The notes: generated from the letters alone by a model not told the origin. Positions 11,153 through 18,936 are shown, numbered from the stretch's first letter. The stretch is DNA of 33,247 nucleotides from Helicobacteraceae bacterium (GCA_021163845.1 JAGGTH010000015.1:1-33247); one strand, 5' to 3'. Numbers and translations: made by a program.

Positions 11153-11467
11153 ATGTCAATTTTTAATAATGTAAATATTAAAAAAGAAGCGAATGTTTAT
11201 TTTGATGGAAAAGTAACAAGTCGCACATTAGAGTTTGAAGATGGTTCGATCAAATCATTGGGGATCATGCTTCCTGGTGAGTATACATTTAATACGGCAG
11301 ATGCTGAGATTATGGATATGTATTCAGGTGAGTTTGAAGTAAAGCTTCCTGGAAGTGATCGATTTGAACCTATGACTGCACCGTGCAGTTTTAATGTAGG
11401 TGCCAACACATCATTTGATGTTATAGCAAAAAGTGTAGTGGATTACTGCTGTTCATATATTAAATAG
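11153..11467 (+). CDS. ppnP: Pyrimidine/purine nucleoside phosphorylase PpnP
   Basis: Small cupin-fold enzyme (formerly YaiE/DUF1255) that phosphorolyses several nucleosides to the base and ribose-1-phosphate. The 104 residues match the family along the whole length: FNNVNIKKEANVYFDGKVTSR, SLGIMLPGEYTFNT, EIMDMYSGEFEVKLPGS and the C-terminal NTSFDVIAKSVVDYCCSYIK. It is monocistronic, with its own promoter and a strong palindromic terminator right after the stop. Confidence 0.93.
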   Translation: MSIFNNVNIKKEANVYFDGKVTSRTLEFEDGSIKSLGIMLPGEYTFNTADAEIMDMYSGEFEVKLPGSDRFEPMTAPCSFNVGANTSFDVIAKSVVDYCCSYIK

Positions 11468-11471
11468 TTGT

Positions 11472-11499
11472 TTTAGCTATAACGTACGTTATAGCTAAA
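11472..11499. terminator. Perfect 28-base palindrome, likely bidirectional terminator
   Basis: TTTAGCTATAACGT is followed directly by its reverse complement. It sits between the convergent ends of ppnP and fliW. On the plus strand a T-rich run (ATTTTTAT) follows. A protein-binding palindrome is an alternative. Confidence 0.65.
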
Positions 11500-11506
11500 G
11501 TCATTT

Positions 11507-11887
11507 TTATCTAAACGACTTAATACTTTCTGCCATTCCAAAGTCTGGATGGTCTTTTGAACTCAAAACTTCTTGTGCCAGCTCATTTGTGTCGTTATTG
11601 ATAATGATAGGAGCTAAAAAATTTATGCATGAATCTTCTAAAGGTGTTTTAATAACTACAATGTTATACACGCTAATGTTTGAATCTTCTTTGATATTTA
11701 GAAGTACCTCTACGCTTTTAGATACATCAAAAGAGTACTCTCTAAGTAGATAGGGATTGACTATCGTAAAAGCGATATCTTTGTTATTCACATCTTTCAT
11801 CGTTGCAAACATCTCATCTATTTGAGTGATCTCTAGCTCTTGAATATTTTCAAAACCTAAAATACTTTTTTTGACTGTGTACTTCAT
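11507..11887 (-). CDS. fliW: Flagellar assembly factor FliW
   Basis: FliW binds flagellin and the translational repressor CsrA, coupling flagellin supply to translation. The 126 residues carry the family pattern: KKSILGFENIQELEITQID near the N-terminus, FTIVNPYLLREYSFDV around 60-75, NIVVIKTPLEDSCINFLAPI (about 85-105), and the HPDFGMAESI end. AAGGA five bases before the ATG supports the start. It is the last gene of the leftward purB-nrdA-unknown-fliW run; no csrA is next to it in this window. Confidence 0.9.
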   Translation of the reverse strand: MKYTVKKSILGFENIQELEITQIDEMFATMKDVNNKDIAFTIVNPYLLREYSFDVSKSVEVLLNIKEDSNISVYNIVVIKTPLEDSCINFLAPIIINNDTNELAQEVLSSKDHPDFGMAESIKSFR

Positions 11888-11901
11888 AAAATTCCTTTTT
11901 T

Positions 11902-12258
11902 TCAGATAGAGTTTTCCTCTATTTGTAGTGATTGTGCTAAAACAAAAAGTGAACTATCTTTAATGTTATCAATATTGTTATATTGGCCAACTCCAAAAGC
12001 AAAGAGTTGGTTGGCTTTAAAAAGACTCGCACCCTCTTCTAAAGATAAGAACTTTAGCTTAGACTCTTCAATAAGTCTAGCATCTTCTATTCCTTTAAAA
12101 GATAAGGTCAATTTGATCCAGTCAAAATCACGAGCTTTGTCTTGTACATGGAGGGTGATCTCTATATGTGTTGGTGTTGGGATGTAAAGAGATTTGATCT
12201 CAGCACCCCTAAAAGAATCAAAACGTTCTAAGGCATTTCCTATTGACATCCCACACAT
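11902..12258 (-). CDS. Unknown 118-residue protein overlapping the end of nrdA
   Basis: I recognise no family. The protein looks soluble, with an alternating strand/helix pattern (IKSLYIPTPTHIEITLHVQD; DFDWIKLTLSFKGIED; LFAFGVGQY) and no signal peptide. The frame opens inside the last codons of nrdA: an ATG at 12258 overlaps by 19 bases, and a second ATG at 12249 with GGA nine bases before it is an equally good start, overlapping by 10. Either way translation is probably coupled to nrdA. fliW follows after 14 bases. Confidence 0.7.
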   Translation of the reverse strand: MCGMSIGNALERFDSFRGAEIKSLYIPTPTHIEITLHVQDKARDFDWIKLTLSFKGIEDARLIEESKLKFLSLEEGASLFKANQLFAFGVGQYNNIDNIKDSSLFVLAQSLQIEENSI

Positions 12259-14606
12259 TCCATTGATCTGTCTTCTACATCACTTGCCATCTCTGGAGAT
12301 TGTGAGCGTAGATAGTAAGTAGATTTGAGTCCAAGTTTCCATGCGAGCATATAGATATCATTGAGATACTTTCCGCTTGCTTTATCAAGTGTAACAAAGA
12401 TGTTGAGGCTTTGTCCTTGATCGATCCACTTTTGACGAATAGCAGCCGCTTTGATAAGGACTCTTTGGTCAAGATCATACGCAGGTGTATAATAGCTCCA
12501 TGTCTCAGGAGAGAGATTTGGAACAACTACAGGGATAAGTCCTGAGAGATTTTCCTCAAACCATTTGCGCTTAAATACAGGCTCTATCGCTTGTGTCGTC
12601 CCTGTGAGAATAGAGATAGAGCTTGTTGGCGCAACAGCCATGAGATAGCCATTTCTCATCCCTTGCTTTTTCACTTTTACCCTGAGTTCATCCCATTCGT
12701 ATTTAGAAGCAAATAATCCACCACGATCGACAAGATTGATAACCTCTGCATTCGCATGGTCATGTGGCATGATACCTCGACTCCATTTAGAACCTTCAAA
12801 CTCTGGATAAACACCTTTTTCCAAAGCGATATCACTAGAAGAGTTGATTGCGTTATAACTTACAGCTTCCATGATCTCATCGATCGTATCAAAGTGTTCT
12901 TGGCTTCCCCATGTGATAGCTTTTTTCGCTAGCATCTCTGCTTCACCCATAACACCGAGACCGATAGAACGACTTTTCATGTTTGTGCGTTTTACTTTCT
13001 CTACTGGATAGAAGTTAAGATCTATAACGTTATCGAGTGCGCGAATAGCCGTTGGTACGATTCTGTCTATGTCCTCTTTTGTATTAATGCGTGAGAGGTT
13101 AATTGATGCGAGGTTACAAACAGCCGTTGCACCATCCACTTTTTCTTTCTCTACTACATAGATCTGACGTCCATCAAGGGAGTCAAGTGCAGTTACTTTC
13201 TTCGCTGGTTTTGTGAGTCCGCTATCGACAGTAATAAGATCTTCTTCTTCATAACTAACACTCTCACCGTTTTCAAAAATAAACTTGATCTTGTAGTGAT
13301 TCGGTTCGGTATTTTGAAAGATCTCTGTACATAAGTTCGAGCTTCTAATAACACCATAATGATCATTAGGGTTTGCTCTGTTAGCATTATCTTTAAAACA
13401 GAGGAAAGGACTTCCCGTCTCAAAATAAGATGTGAGTATCTTCTTCCAAAGATTTTTTGCTTTTATCTTTTCTTTGACCAAAGATTCATTCTCTTCAAAT
13501 TCAAGATATTTTTTATTGAACGCTTCTCCATGAAGTACAGCAAGCTCACCACAATCATAAGGATCAAAAAGGGTCCAGATACCATCTTCTTGAACTCTTT
13601 GCATAAAAAGGTCATTGAGCCAAAGAGCAGGGAAAAGATCGTGTGCACGACGACGCTCTTCCCCTGAGTTTTTCTTGAGATCTAAGAAGTCATTGATATC
13701 GATATGCCAAGGCTCGAGATAAACAGCTATCGCACCCTTACGTGTTCCTAGTTGGTCAACTGCGATCGCAATATCGTTGGTGATCTTGAGAAAAGGAACC
13801 GTTCCTCCTGCAGCATTTTTATGTCCATCGATATAAGAGCCCATAGAGCGAACTTGTGTCCAATCCCAACCGATACCTCCACCAAACTTAGAAAGCATTG
13901 CCATCTCTCTGTATGCGTCGAATATCCCCTCGATATTATCAGGAGTCGAACCAATATAGCATGAGCTAAGTTGGTGACGCGTTGTTCTTGCATTTGAGAG
14001 TGTTGGTGTAGCCATCATCACTTCAAACTGAGAGATCATGTCATAAAACTTGATCGCCCACTCTTCACGGTTCTCTTCACGCTGTGCTAAAAACATAGCA
14101 ATTGCCATAAACATATGTTGTGGTAACTCTATAGGGTTCGAGTTTCTATCTTTGATCAGGTATCTATCATAGAGTGTTTTAACCCCAAGATAATTAAAGA
14201 GCATATCACGTTCTGGTTTGATATGTTTTTCGAGTACATCCAAATCATACATATCACGCAAGCCATAAAGGATACGACCCTCAGCTTCCCCTTTGATAAA
14301 ATACTTTTCAAGTGAATCATAACCTGAAAAGCCATTGACTTGATGATATAAGTTAAACAAGAATAATCTTGCCGCAACGAATGTCCAGTTAGGAGCATCT
14401 ATATCGATCTTATCTACTGCTGTTTTGATAAGTGTTTGCTGGATCTCTTTGGATGTAATACCATCACGAAAGTGGATCTGAGCATCTACCTCTAACTCAC
14501 TTTGAGAGACGTTATCCAAACCTTTAACAGCATCACGCGTGTACTTTTGGATCTTTGTAATATCTAAGGGCTCTGTACGCCCATTTCTTTTTATAACTGT
14601 TATCAT
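12240..14606 (-). CDS. nrdA: Ribonucleoside-diphosphate reductase alpha subunit (class Ia)
   Basis: Reduces ribonucleoside diphosphates to deoxy forms with an NrdB radical subunit, which is not in this window. An N-terminal ATP-cone (residues 1-95, starting MITVIKRNGRTEPLDI) is the allosteric site. Catalytic residues are visible: redox Cys about 216 (LSSCYIGS), the thiyl Cys about 426 with partners (SSNLCTEIF), the second redox Cys about 497 (AVCNLASINLS), the Tyr pair in STYYLRSQ and a C-terminal CVGC tail pair. About 48 extra residues separate NLCTEI and AVCNL compared with E. coli NrdA. I take the ATG at 14606 (788 residues) because AGGA lies seven bases upstream; the ATG at 14639 would overlap purB. 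Confidence 0.95.
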   Translation of the reverse strand: MITVIKRNGRTEPLDITKIQKYTRDAVKGLDNVSQSELEVDAQIHFRDGITSKEIQQTLIKTAVDKIDIDAPNWTFVAARLFLFNLYHQVNGFSGYDSLEKYFIKGEAEGRILYGLRDMYDLDVLEKHIKPERDMLFNYLGVKTLYDRYLIKDRNSNPIELPQHMFMAIAMFLAQREENREEWAIKFYDMISQFEVMMATPTLSNARTTRHQLSSCYIGSTPDNIEGIFDAYREMAMLSKFGGGIGWDWTQVRSMGSYIDGHKNAAGGTVPFLKITNDIAIAVDQLGTRKGAIAVYLEPWHIDINDFLDLKKNSGEERRRAHDLFPALWLNDLFMQRVQEDGIWTLFDPYDCGELAVLHGEAFNKKYLEFEENESLVKEKIKAKNLWKKILTSYFETGSPFLCFKDNANRANPNDHYGVIRSSNLCTEIFQNTEPNHYKIKFIFENGESVSYEEEDLITVDSGLTKPAKKVTALDSLDGRQIYVVEKEKVDGATAVCNLASINLSRINTKEDIDRIVPTAIRALDNVIDLNFYPVEKVKRTNMKSRSIGLGVMGEAEMLAKKAITWGSQEHFDTIDEIMEAVSYNAINSSSDIALEKGVYPEFEGSKWSRGIMPHDHANAEVINLVDRGGLFASKYEWDELRVKVKKQGMRNGYLMAVAPTSSISILTGTTQAIEPVFKRKWFEENLSGLIPVVVPNLSPETWSYYTPAYDLDQRVLIKAAAIRQKWIDQGQSLNIFVTLDKASGKYLNDIYMLAWKLGLKSTYYLRSQSPEMASDVEDRSMECVGCQ

Positions 14607-14616
14607 TTTTTGAGTC

Positions 14617-15948
14617 CTATTTCTTAAATACTCTATCAAATATTTTGTCTACATTTTTCGTATAGTAGTCAAAATTAAAACACTCTCTGATCTGTTCTTC
14701 ACTGAGTGAGTTTCTTAGTTCCTCATCTGCTAAAAGGTGGTTCAGATAAAGTGACTCCCCTTTTTCGTTTATGGTTGGTTTTCCTTTTTGGATCTCTTCC
14801 CAAACTTTCATTGCATTGCGCTGTACGATCTTATAGGCATCTTCACGACTCACACCTTTAAGTGGTAGTTCTAATAACACACGTTGGGAAAACACCAAGC
14901 CACCTGTTAGGTTCAAGTTTCGCATCATATTTTCTGGATAGACTGTAAGTTTTGCGATAACACTATTCATTCTATGGAGCATAAAGTCAGTGGTGATAAA
15001 TGCGTCTGGCAACCAAAATCTCTCAGTTGATGAGTGAGAGATATCACGTTCGTGCCAGAGTGCTACGTTTTCCATAGCAGGCATTGCATAAGCGCGAATC
15101 ATACGTGCAAGACCTGTGATGTTTTCTGTAAGGATAGGGTTACGTTTGTGTGGCATTGCAGAGGAGCCCTTTTGCCCCGCAGCAAAATACTCTTCTGCTT
15201 CATATACTTCTGTTCTTTGTAAGTGTCTTACCTGCACAGCAAACTTCTCAACAGAAGAAGCAAGGAGTGCGAGAGTCGTTGCAAGTCTTGCATATCTATC
15301 ACGATGTACAACTTGGTTAGAACATGGCTCAGGTTTGAGTCCTAGCTCTGCCATCGCATACTCTTCAAGTTCAAGTGGTGCGTGAGCAAAGTTCCCCATC
15401 GCTCCAGAGATCTGCCCTACTGAGATCACTTCCATAGTCTCTTCGAGGTTTTTGAGGTGGCGTGCTACTTCATCGTACCAAACAGCAAGCGTCAAACCAA
15501 AAGTGATCGGCTCTCCATGAATCCCGTGGCTTCTTCCAACCATAAGAGTATACTTGTGTTCTTGGGCTCTTGTTTTGATAGACTCCATAAGCATCTTTAC
15601 ATCTTCTATGATGATCTTGAGAGAATCTCTCATCTGAAGTGCGACACCAGTATCGACCGCATCTGAAGATGTCATACCATAATGGAACCAACGTGACTCT
15701 TCCCCTAATGATTCTGAAACAGATGTATTAAATGCTATAAGGTCGTGTTTTGTTACCGCTTCTATCTCTTCGATTCTCTCTACTGAAAACGTAGCATTTT
15801 CTACGATCTTTTTGCAATCTTCGTCAGGTATGAGCCCTAGTTTATTCCAAGCTTTTACAGCTGCTTTTTCTACTTCTAGCCACGCTGCATATCTTGCATG
15901 TTGTGTCCAGTTCTTACTCATCTCTTCACGAGCATATCTTTCTACCAT
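14617..15948 (-). CDS. purB: Adenylosuccinate lyase
   Basis: Fumarase/aspartase-superfamily enzyme acting twice in purine synthesis (SAICAR to AICAR; adenylosuccinate to AMP), releasing fumarate. 443 residues. Motifs in order: KHDLIAFNTSVSE with the active-site His, HYGMTSSDAVDTG, VGRSHGIHGEPITFG, and the flexible signature loop GSSAMPHKRNPI with the catalytic Ser. AGGA and AGGTGA precede the ATG. It heads the leftward run into nrdA (10 bases away) and is divergent from the pseudouridine synthase gene; the 103-base gap between them must hold both promoters. Confidence 0.96.
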   Translation of the reverse strand: MVERYAREEMSKNWTQHARYAAWLEVEKAAVKAWNKLGLIPDEDCKKIVENATFSVERIEEIEAVTKHDLIAFNTSVSESLGEESRWFHYGMTSSDAVDTGVALQMRDSLKIIIEDVKMLMESIKTRAQEHKYTLMVGRSHGIHGEPITFGLTLAVWYDEVARHLKNLEETMEVISVGQISGAMGNFAHAPLELEEYAMAELGLKPEPCSNQVVHRDRYARLATTLALLASSVEKFAVQVRHLQRTEVYEAEEYFAAGQKGSSAMPHKRNPILTENITGLARMIRAYAMPAMENVALWHERDISHSSTERFWLPDAFITTDFMLHRMNSVIAKLTVYPENMMRNLNLTGGLVFSQRVLLELPLKGVSREDAYKIVQRNAMKVWEEIQKGKPTINEKGESLYLNHLLADEELRNSLSEEQIRECFNFDYYTKNVDKIFDRVFKK

Positions 15949-16051
15949 TCACCTATCCTTATCCAAATATTTTTGATTTTTTGTGTTAAAATTCGCACCT
16001 ATATAAAGTCTTTTATTTTACAAAAAATAGACTTGAAAAAGGATTAAGACT

Positions 16052-16957
16052 TTGCCATTTGTATTAAAAAAAATGATAGCCCAAGAAAGACAAAAAGCAT
16101 TTCTATTTTTGATGCGTGAACTAGGGCTTACACAAAAAGAATCACAGCGTCTTATAGCAAAAGGAAGACTCCTAGTCGATGGTGAGCCTATGGTAAAAAC
16201 TTCAGGTGAGGTTGAGGGGATATTTGAACTCATAGACTTTGAGCCAATATCCAGAGGTTTGAAGCCATGTATGGTGCATGAGCGTTTTGTTGTCTTTGAT
16301 AAACCAAGTGGAGTTCTTATCCATCCACAAAATAGAAATACACAGTACTCACTTATAGACGAGCTTAAAGCTCAGTTTGGTCGTGATGCTAATATAGCAC
16401 ATCGTATCGATCAAGAAACGAGTGGACTTGTACTTTGTGCAAGAGACAAAGAGAGCGAGAGAGATATCAAGATGATGTTTCAAGAGCGCGATATGAAAAA
16501 GAAGTATCTCGCTCTTGTGCATGGTGAACTTAAAGAGGTACTTACTATTGAAGCGCCACTTTTGAGAAAAGAGGATGAGAGTGCGATAGTGAGAATGGTA
16601 GTCAAAGTTGATCCAAGCGGGAAAGCTTCAAAAACTGATATCCGCCCTTTAAAATATTTTTCTGATTCCAACACCACTCTTGTAGAGTGCTCCCCTTTGA
16701 CTGGAAGACAGCATCAGATTCGTGTGCATTTGTTTCACGTGAAACATCCGATCGTTGGTGATCCTATCTATGGTCAAACTCCAGAGAATATTATTCGCTT
16801 CTTAGATAAAGAGCTCAGTGCTGATGAGAGAAAAGAACTAAGTGGAGCTTCTCGACTTTTACTTCATGCAAACGAATTAGAGTTTGAACTTTACGGCGAG
16901 ACATATAATGTAAAAAGTGAGCTAGATTTTGAAGCTCTTTGCCTTTCTCACCTTTGA
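16052..16957 (+). CDS. RluA-family 23S rRNA/tRNA pseudouridine synthase with S4 domain
   Basis: Isomerises uridine to pseudouridine in RNA; the exact target (RluD-like is most likely) cannot be read from sequence. The N-terminal S4-like RNA-binding segment (about residues 20-60: GLTQKESQRLIAKGRLLVDGEPM) precedes the catalytic fold. FDKPSGVLIHP and AHRIDQETSGLVLCARDK hold the catalytic Asp, and SPLTGRQHQIRVHLFHVKHPIVGDPIYG is the conserved C-terminal motif. The start is TTG at 16052, supported by AAGGA seven bases upstream; ATG at 16073 is possible. The codons for LFHVKH form a perfect parS site (16731-16746). Confidence 0.9.
   Translation: MPFVLKKMIAQERQKAFLFLMRELGLTQKESQRLIAKGRLLVDGEPMVKTSGEVEGIFELIDFEPISRGLKPCMVHERFVVFDKPSGVLIHPQNRNTQYSLIDELKAQFGRDANIAHRIDQETSGLVLCARDKESERDIKMMFQERDMKKKYLALVHGELKEVLTIEAPLLRKEDESAIVRMVVKVDPSGKASKTDIRPLKYFSDSNTTLVECSPLTGRQHQIRVHLFHVKHPIVGDPIYGQTPENIIRFLDKELSADERKELSGASRLLLHANELEFELYGETYNVKSELDFEALCLSHL
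16731..16746. other. parS centromere site, perfect consensus, inside a coding sequence
   Basis: TGTTTCACGTGAAACA is identical to the bacterial ParB-binding consensus and is a perfect 16-base palindrome. It lies in frame in the pseudouridine synthase gene as the codons for Leu-Phe-His-Val-Lys-His. Chromosomal parS sites are typically near oriC, as here (about 8.2 kb from dnaA). parA and parB are not in the window. Confidence 0.9.
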
Positions 16958-16959
16958 AA

Positions 16960-16975
16960 TGTTTCATGTGAAACA
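16960..16975. other. Second parS-like site, one mismatch
   Basis: TGTTTCATGTGAAACA differs from the parS consensus by one central base (C to T). It begins two bases after the stop of the pseudouridine synthase, 229 bases from the perfect site. Confidence 0.8.
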
Positions 16976-17025
16976 TTGGATGAGAAGATACAAAGCTCGT
17001 ACTTAAAGTGAGCAACTGACAAAAT

Positions 17026-17246
17026 TGTGAATAACTTATCTCATTCTTCATATTCATTCACAATGTGATATTCCAATACTCACAAGAGCTGTACAAAAGC
17101 CCCTGTTTAAGGGTGTTTAATGAAATAAAAATTTTGTGAATTTCAGGACATATTTATATAAAATAAATATTAAACCAAGGAAGAATTTTCCAATTTATGA
17201 AAAAGAATATCAGTTTTATTCACATGTTGAAACACTGTGTGAATAG
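17026..17246. other. Cluster of five DnaA-box-like sites in a 440-bp gene-free stretch
   Basis: The interval 16,958-17,397 has no convincing gene. It holds TGTGAATAA (17026-17034, perfect box), TCATTCACA (17054-17062), TGTGAATTT (17135-17143, weaker), TTATTCACA (17216-17224, perfect) and TGTGAATAG (17238-17246), in mixed orientation and AT-rich surroundings, beside the two parS sites. It could be a DnaA-titrating locus, a third origin element or a DnaA-regulated promoter; the sequence does not decide. Confidence 0.7.
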
Positions 17247-17360
17247 TACACATATTTACAAAATATTCAATTTTTTTTCTACTGTTAGGGAATTTTAAGA
17301 TTGGAAAGTAAGTTTTTATGGATTATATTTCTATAAGAAAAGTAAGGTATTATTACAACG

Positions 17361-17393
17361 GTAAACGACCTCCCTGGTGTGTTGGTCGTTTAC
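17361..17393. other. Strong hairpin: possible terminator or small-RNA end
   Basis: GTAAACGACC and GGTCGTTTAC form a perfect 10-bp stem around a 13-base loop beginning TCCC. On the plus strand TCTTTTAG follows, a modest U-tract. It lies just beyond the stop of the leftward 78-residue gene. No rightward gene upstream needs it as a terminator, so it may end a short RNA transcribed rightward from the gap. Confidence 0.5.
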
Positions 17394-17397
17394 TCTT

Positions 17398-17634
17398 TTA
17401 GACTTCGTTATATCTTTTGATTATTTTTTTTACACGATTTTTTAGCTTACGCAATGCTTCTGTACTAGTAGCACCATCCGCTGTCAAATTTTCAAAGCCA
17501 TCATCAAATTGTGCCTTTGCTATCCATCCGATCTTTTTATGATACTTAATACCTACAAAGCGTATATCACCAAAGTGTCCTTTGCAAAGTTTATATATCT
17601 CTTTGATTCTTTGCGTATCTGTTTTTTGTGACAT
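17398..17634 (-). CDS. Unknown 78-residue basic protein
   Basis: I recognise no family. It is lysine/arginine-rich with a central strand-rich part (FVGIKYHKKIGWIAKAQFDDGFENL) and a C-terminal basic helix (EALRKLKNRVKKIIKRYNEV), so nucleic-acid binding is conceivable but unproven. A very good AAGGAG lies five bases before the ATG. It stands alone between the DnaA-box gap and the rlmN run. Confidence 0.75.
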   Translation of the reverse strand: MSQKTDTQRIKEIYKLCKGHFGDIRFVGIKYHKKIGWIAKAQFDDGFENLTADGATSTEALRKLKNRVKKIIKRYNEV

Positions 17635-17713
17635 TGTATCTCCTTTATAAAATAGCTTGTATTATAACAGCTATAAGTTTGTATTTACTTGAGTGGGATG
17701 TATGGAGATTAAG

Positions 17714-17731
17714 TACAGGCTTTAGCCTGTA
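17714..17731. repeat. Dispersed hairpin repeat, copy A (3' hairpin only)
   Basis: TACAGGC-TTTA-GCCTGTA is a 7-bp stem with a 4-base loop. The same hairpin ends the longer copies at 21,143, 22,581 and 25,470. It lies downstream of the leftward rlmN/small peptide run and may also act as a weak terminator. Confidence 0.7.
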
Positions 17732-17752
17732 AAGAAAATTTATAAAACAGAG

Positions 17753-17857
17753 CTAATTTTTTTTATCATCTTTTGTAGCGACTTTCATAAAGCCGACAAA
17801 GCCAACGACAAACACTAAGATCAAAAACACTAATTGAAAAATTTCTACTCCACCCAT
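17753..17857 (-). CDS. 34-residue single-span membrane peptide coupled to rlmN
   Basis: The frame encodes MGGVEIFQLVFLILVFVVGF followed by VGFMKVATKDDKKN: a short acidic start, one membrane segment of about 20 residues, and a charged Lys/Asp tail. The rlmN stop and this start overlap as TAATG. AAGGA six bases before the ATG, inside the end of rlmN, is a good ribosome site. These features support a genuine small gene; I know no function. Translational coupling to rlmN is likely. Confidence 0.72.
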   Translation of the reverse strand: MGGVEIFQLVFLILVFVVGFVGFMKVATKDDKKN

Positions 17858-18936
17858 TATATTTCCTTTTGTTTGGATTCTTGCTCTTTGAGCTGACCAC
17901 ATGCAGCAGAGATGTCGATCCCTTTTGAATCACGAATAGTACAAAGCAAACCGTGTTTTACAAGATACTCTTGAAACGCGATCATATCTTCACGCGTCGG
18001 ACGATCGTAGTCACTTCCTGGATAGGGATTGAAATAAATTAGATTTACTTTTGCCTTGATGCCACTGAGAAGCTTTACAAGTTTTTTTGCTGAGGCGATA
18101 TCGTCATTTTTGTTTTTGATCACCAAATATTCAAACATCACCCTTTTTCTAGTATCGATTGGGAAGCGCTTCACTGCATCGATGATCGACTGAATGTTGT
18201 GCGCCTTATTCATTGGAATAAGCTCTGTACGTAGTTCATCATCCACCGCATGAAGCGAGATGGCGATATGTACACCAAGATCCATTTCACCGAGCTTGTC
18301 TATCTTTGAGCTCAGACCACTTGTAGAGACCGTTTGGCGTTTTCCTGAGATACATAGTCCATCATCTTCTTGAAAGATCTCTATCGCTTTGGCGAGGTTA
18401 TCAAGGTTGTCAAGTGGCTCACCCATTCCCATATAGACAATATTGAGCATTCTATTGTGTTTGTGCTCATTATCACGCTTGAGTGCTACAACCTGCCCTA
18501 CGATCTCCCCAGCACTGAGATCACGCGTAAAACCACCCTTTGCTGTAAGACAAAAAGAGCATCCTACCTTACATCCCACTTGTGTTGAGACACAGATAGT
18601 ATATTTTGCTTCTTGGGTGATTTGCCCTGCTTCGTCGTACTGGGTCTCTTTCATCTTGAGCCACACAGCTTCGATCGTTTTGCCATCTTGGAGCTCTAAG
18701 AGATATTTGATCGTGCCATCGCTTGAGATTTCTTTTTTGATGATATGAAGTGGACTTACTAGATATTTTTCTTCAAGCTCCTCTTTGAGTGCTTTGGGAA
18801 TATTTTTCATCGCTTCATAATTCTCGGCATAATGGTGATAGAGCCATCCATAGATCTGCTTTGCACGAAAACTAGGTTTGACGATGCTTTGAAGCTCTTT
18901 GAGGGTAAAGTCTAGGAGTGAGGGTTTGAGACTCAT
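17857..18936 (-). CDS. rlmN: Dual-specificity 23S rRNA/tRNA m2A methyltransferase RlmN
   Basis: Radical SAM enzyme that methylates C2 of A2503 in 23S rRNA and A37 in some tRNAs. 359 residues. The N-terminal helical domain (FRAKQIYGWLYHHY) is followed by the radical SAM barrel with CKVGCSFC, whose three Cys bind the 4Fe-4S cluster. MGMGEPLDNLDNL, RQTVSTSG, HAVDDELRTELIPMN and the C-terminal catalytic Cys (ISAACGQL) are all present. The start ATG overlaps the phosphorylase stop as ATGA, so the genes are translationally coupled; GAGGAG is 13 bases upstream. Confidence 0.95.
   Translation of the reverse strand: MSLKPSLLDFTLKELQSIVKPSFRAKQIYGWLYHHYAENYEAMKNIPKALKEELEEKYLVSPLHIIKKEISSDGTIKYLLELQDGKTIEAVWLKMKETQYDEAGQITQEAKYTICVSTQVGCKVGCSFCLTAKGGFTRDLSAGEIVGQVVALKRDNEHKHNRMLNIVYMGMGEPLDNLDNLAKAIEIFQEDDGLCISGKRQTVSTSGLSSKIDKLGEMDLGVHIAISLHAVDDELRTELIPMNKAHNIQSIIDAVKRFPIDTRKRVMFEYLVIKNKNDDIASAKKLVKLLSGIKAKVNLIYFNPYPGSDYDRPTREDMIAFQEYLVKHGLLCTIRDSKGIDISAACGQLKEQESKQKEI

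Noticed and set aside
16958-17397. A protein gene in the 440-bp gap
   Set aside because: Only short frames without ribosome sites occur; the 80-residue leftward frame at 16,815-17,057 is mainly a shadow of the pseudouridine synthase end.
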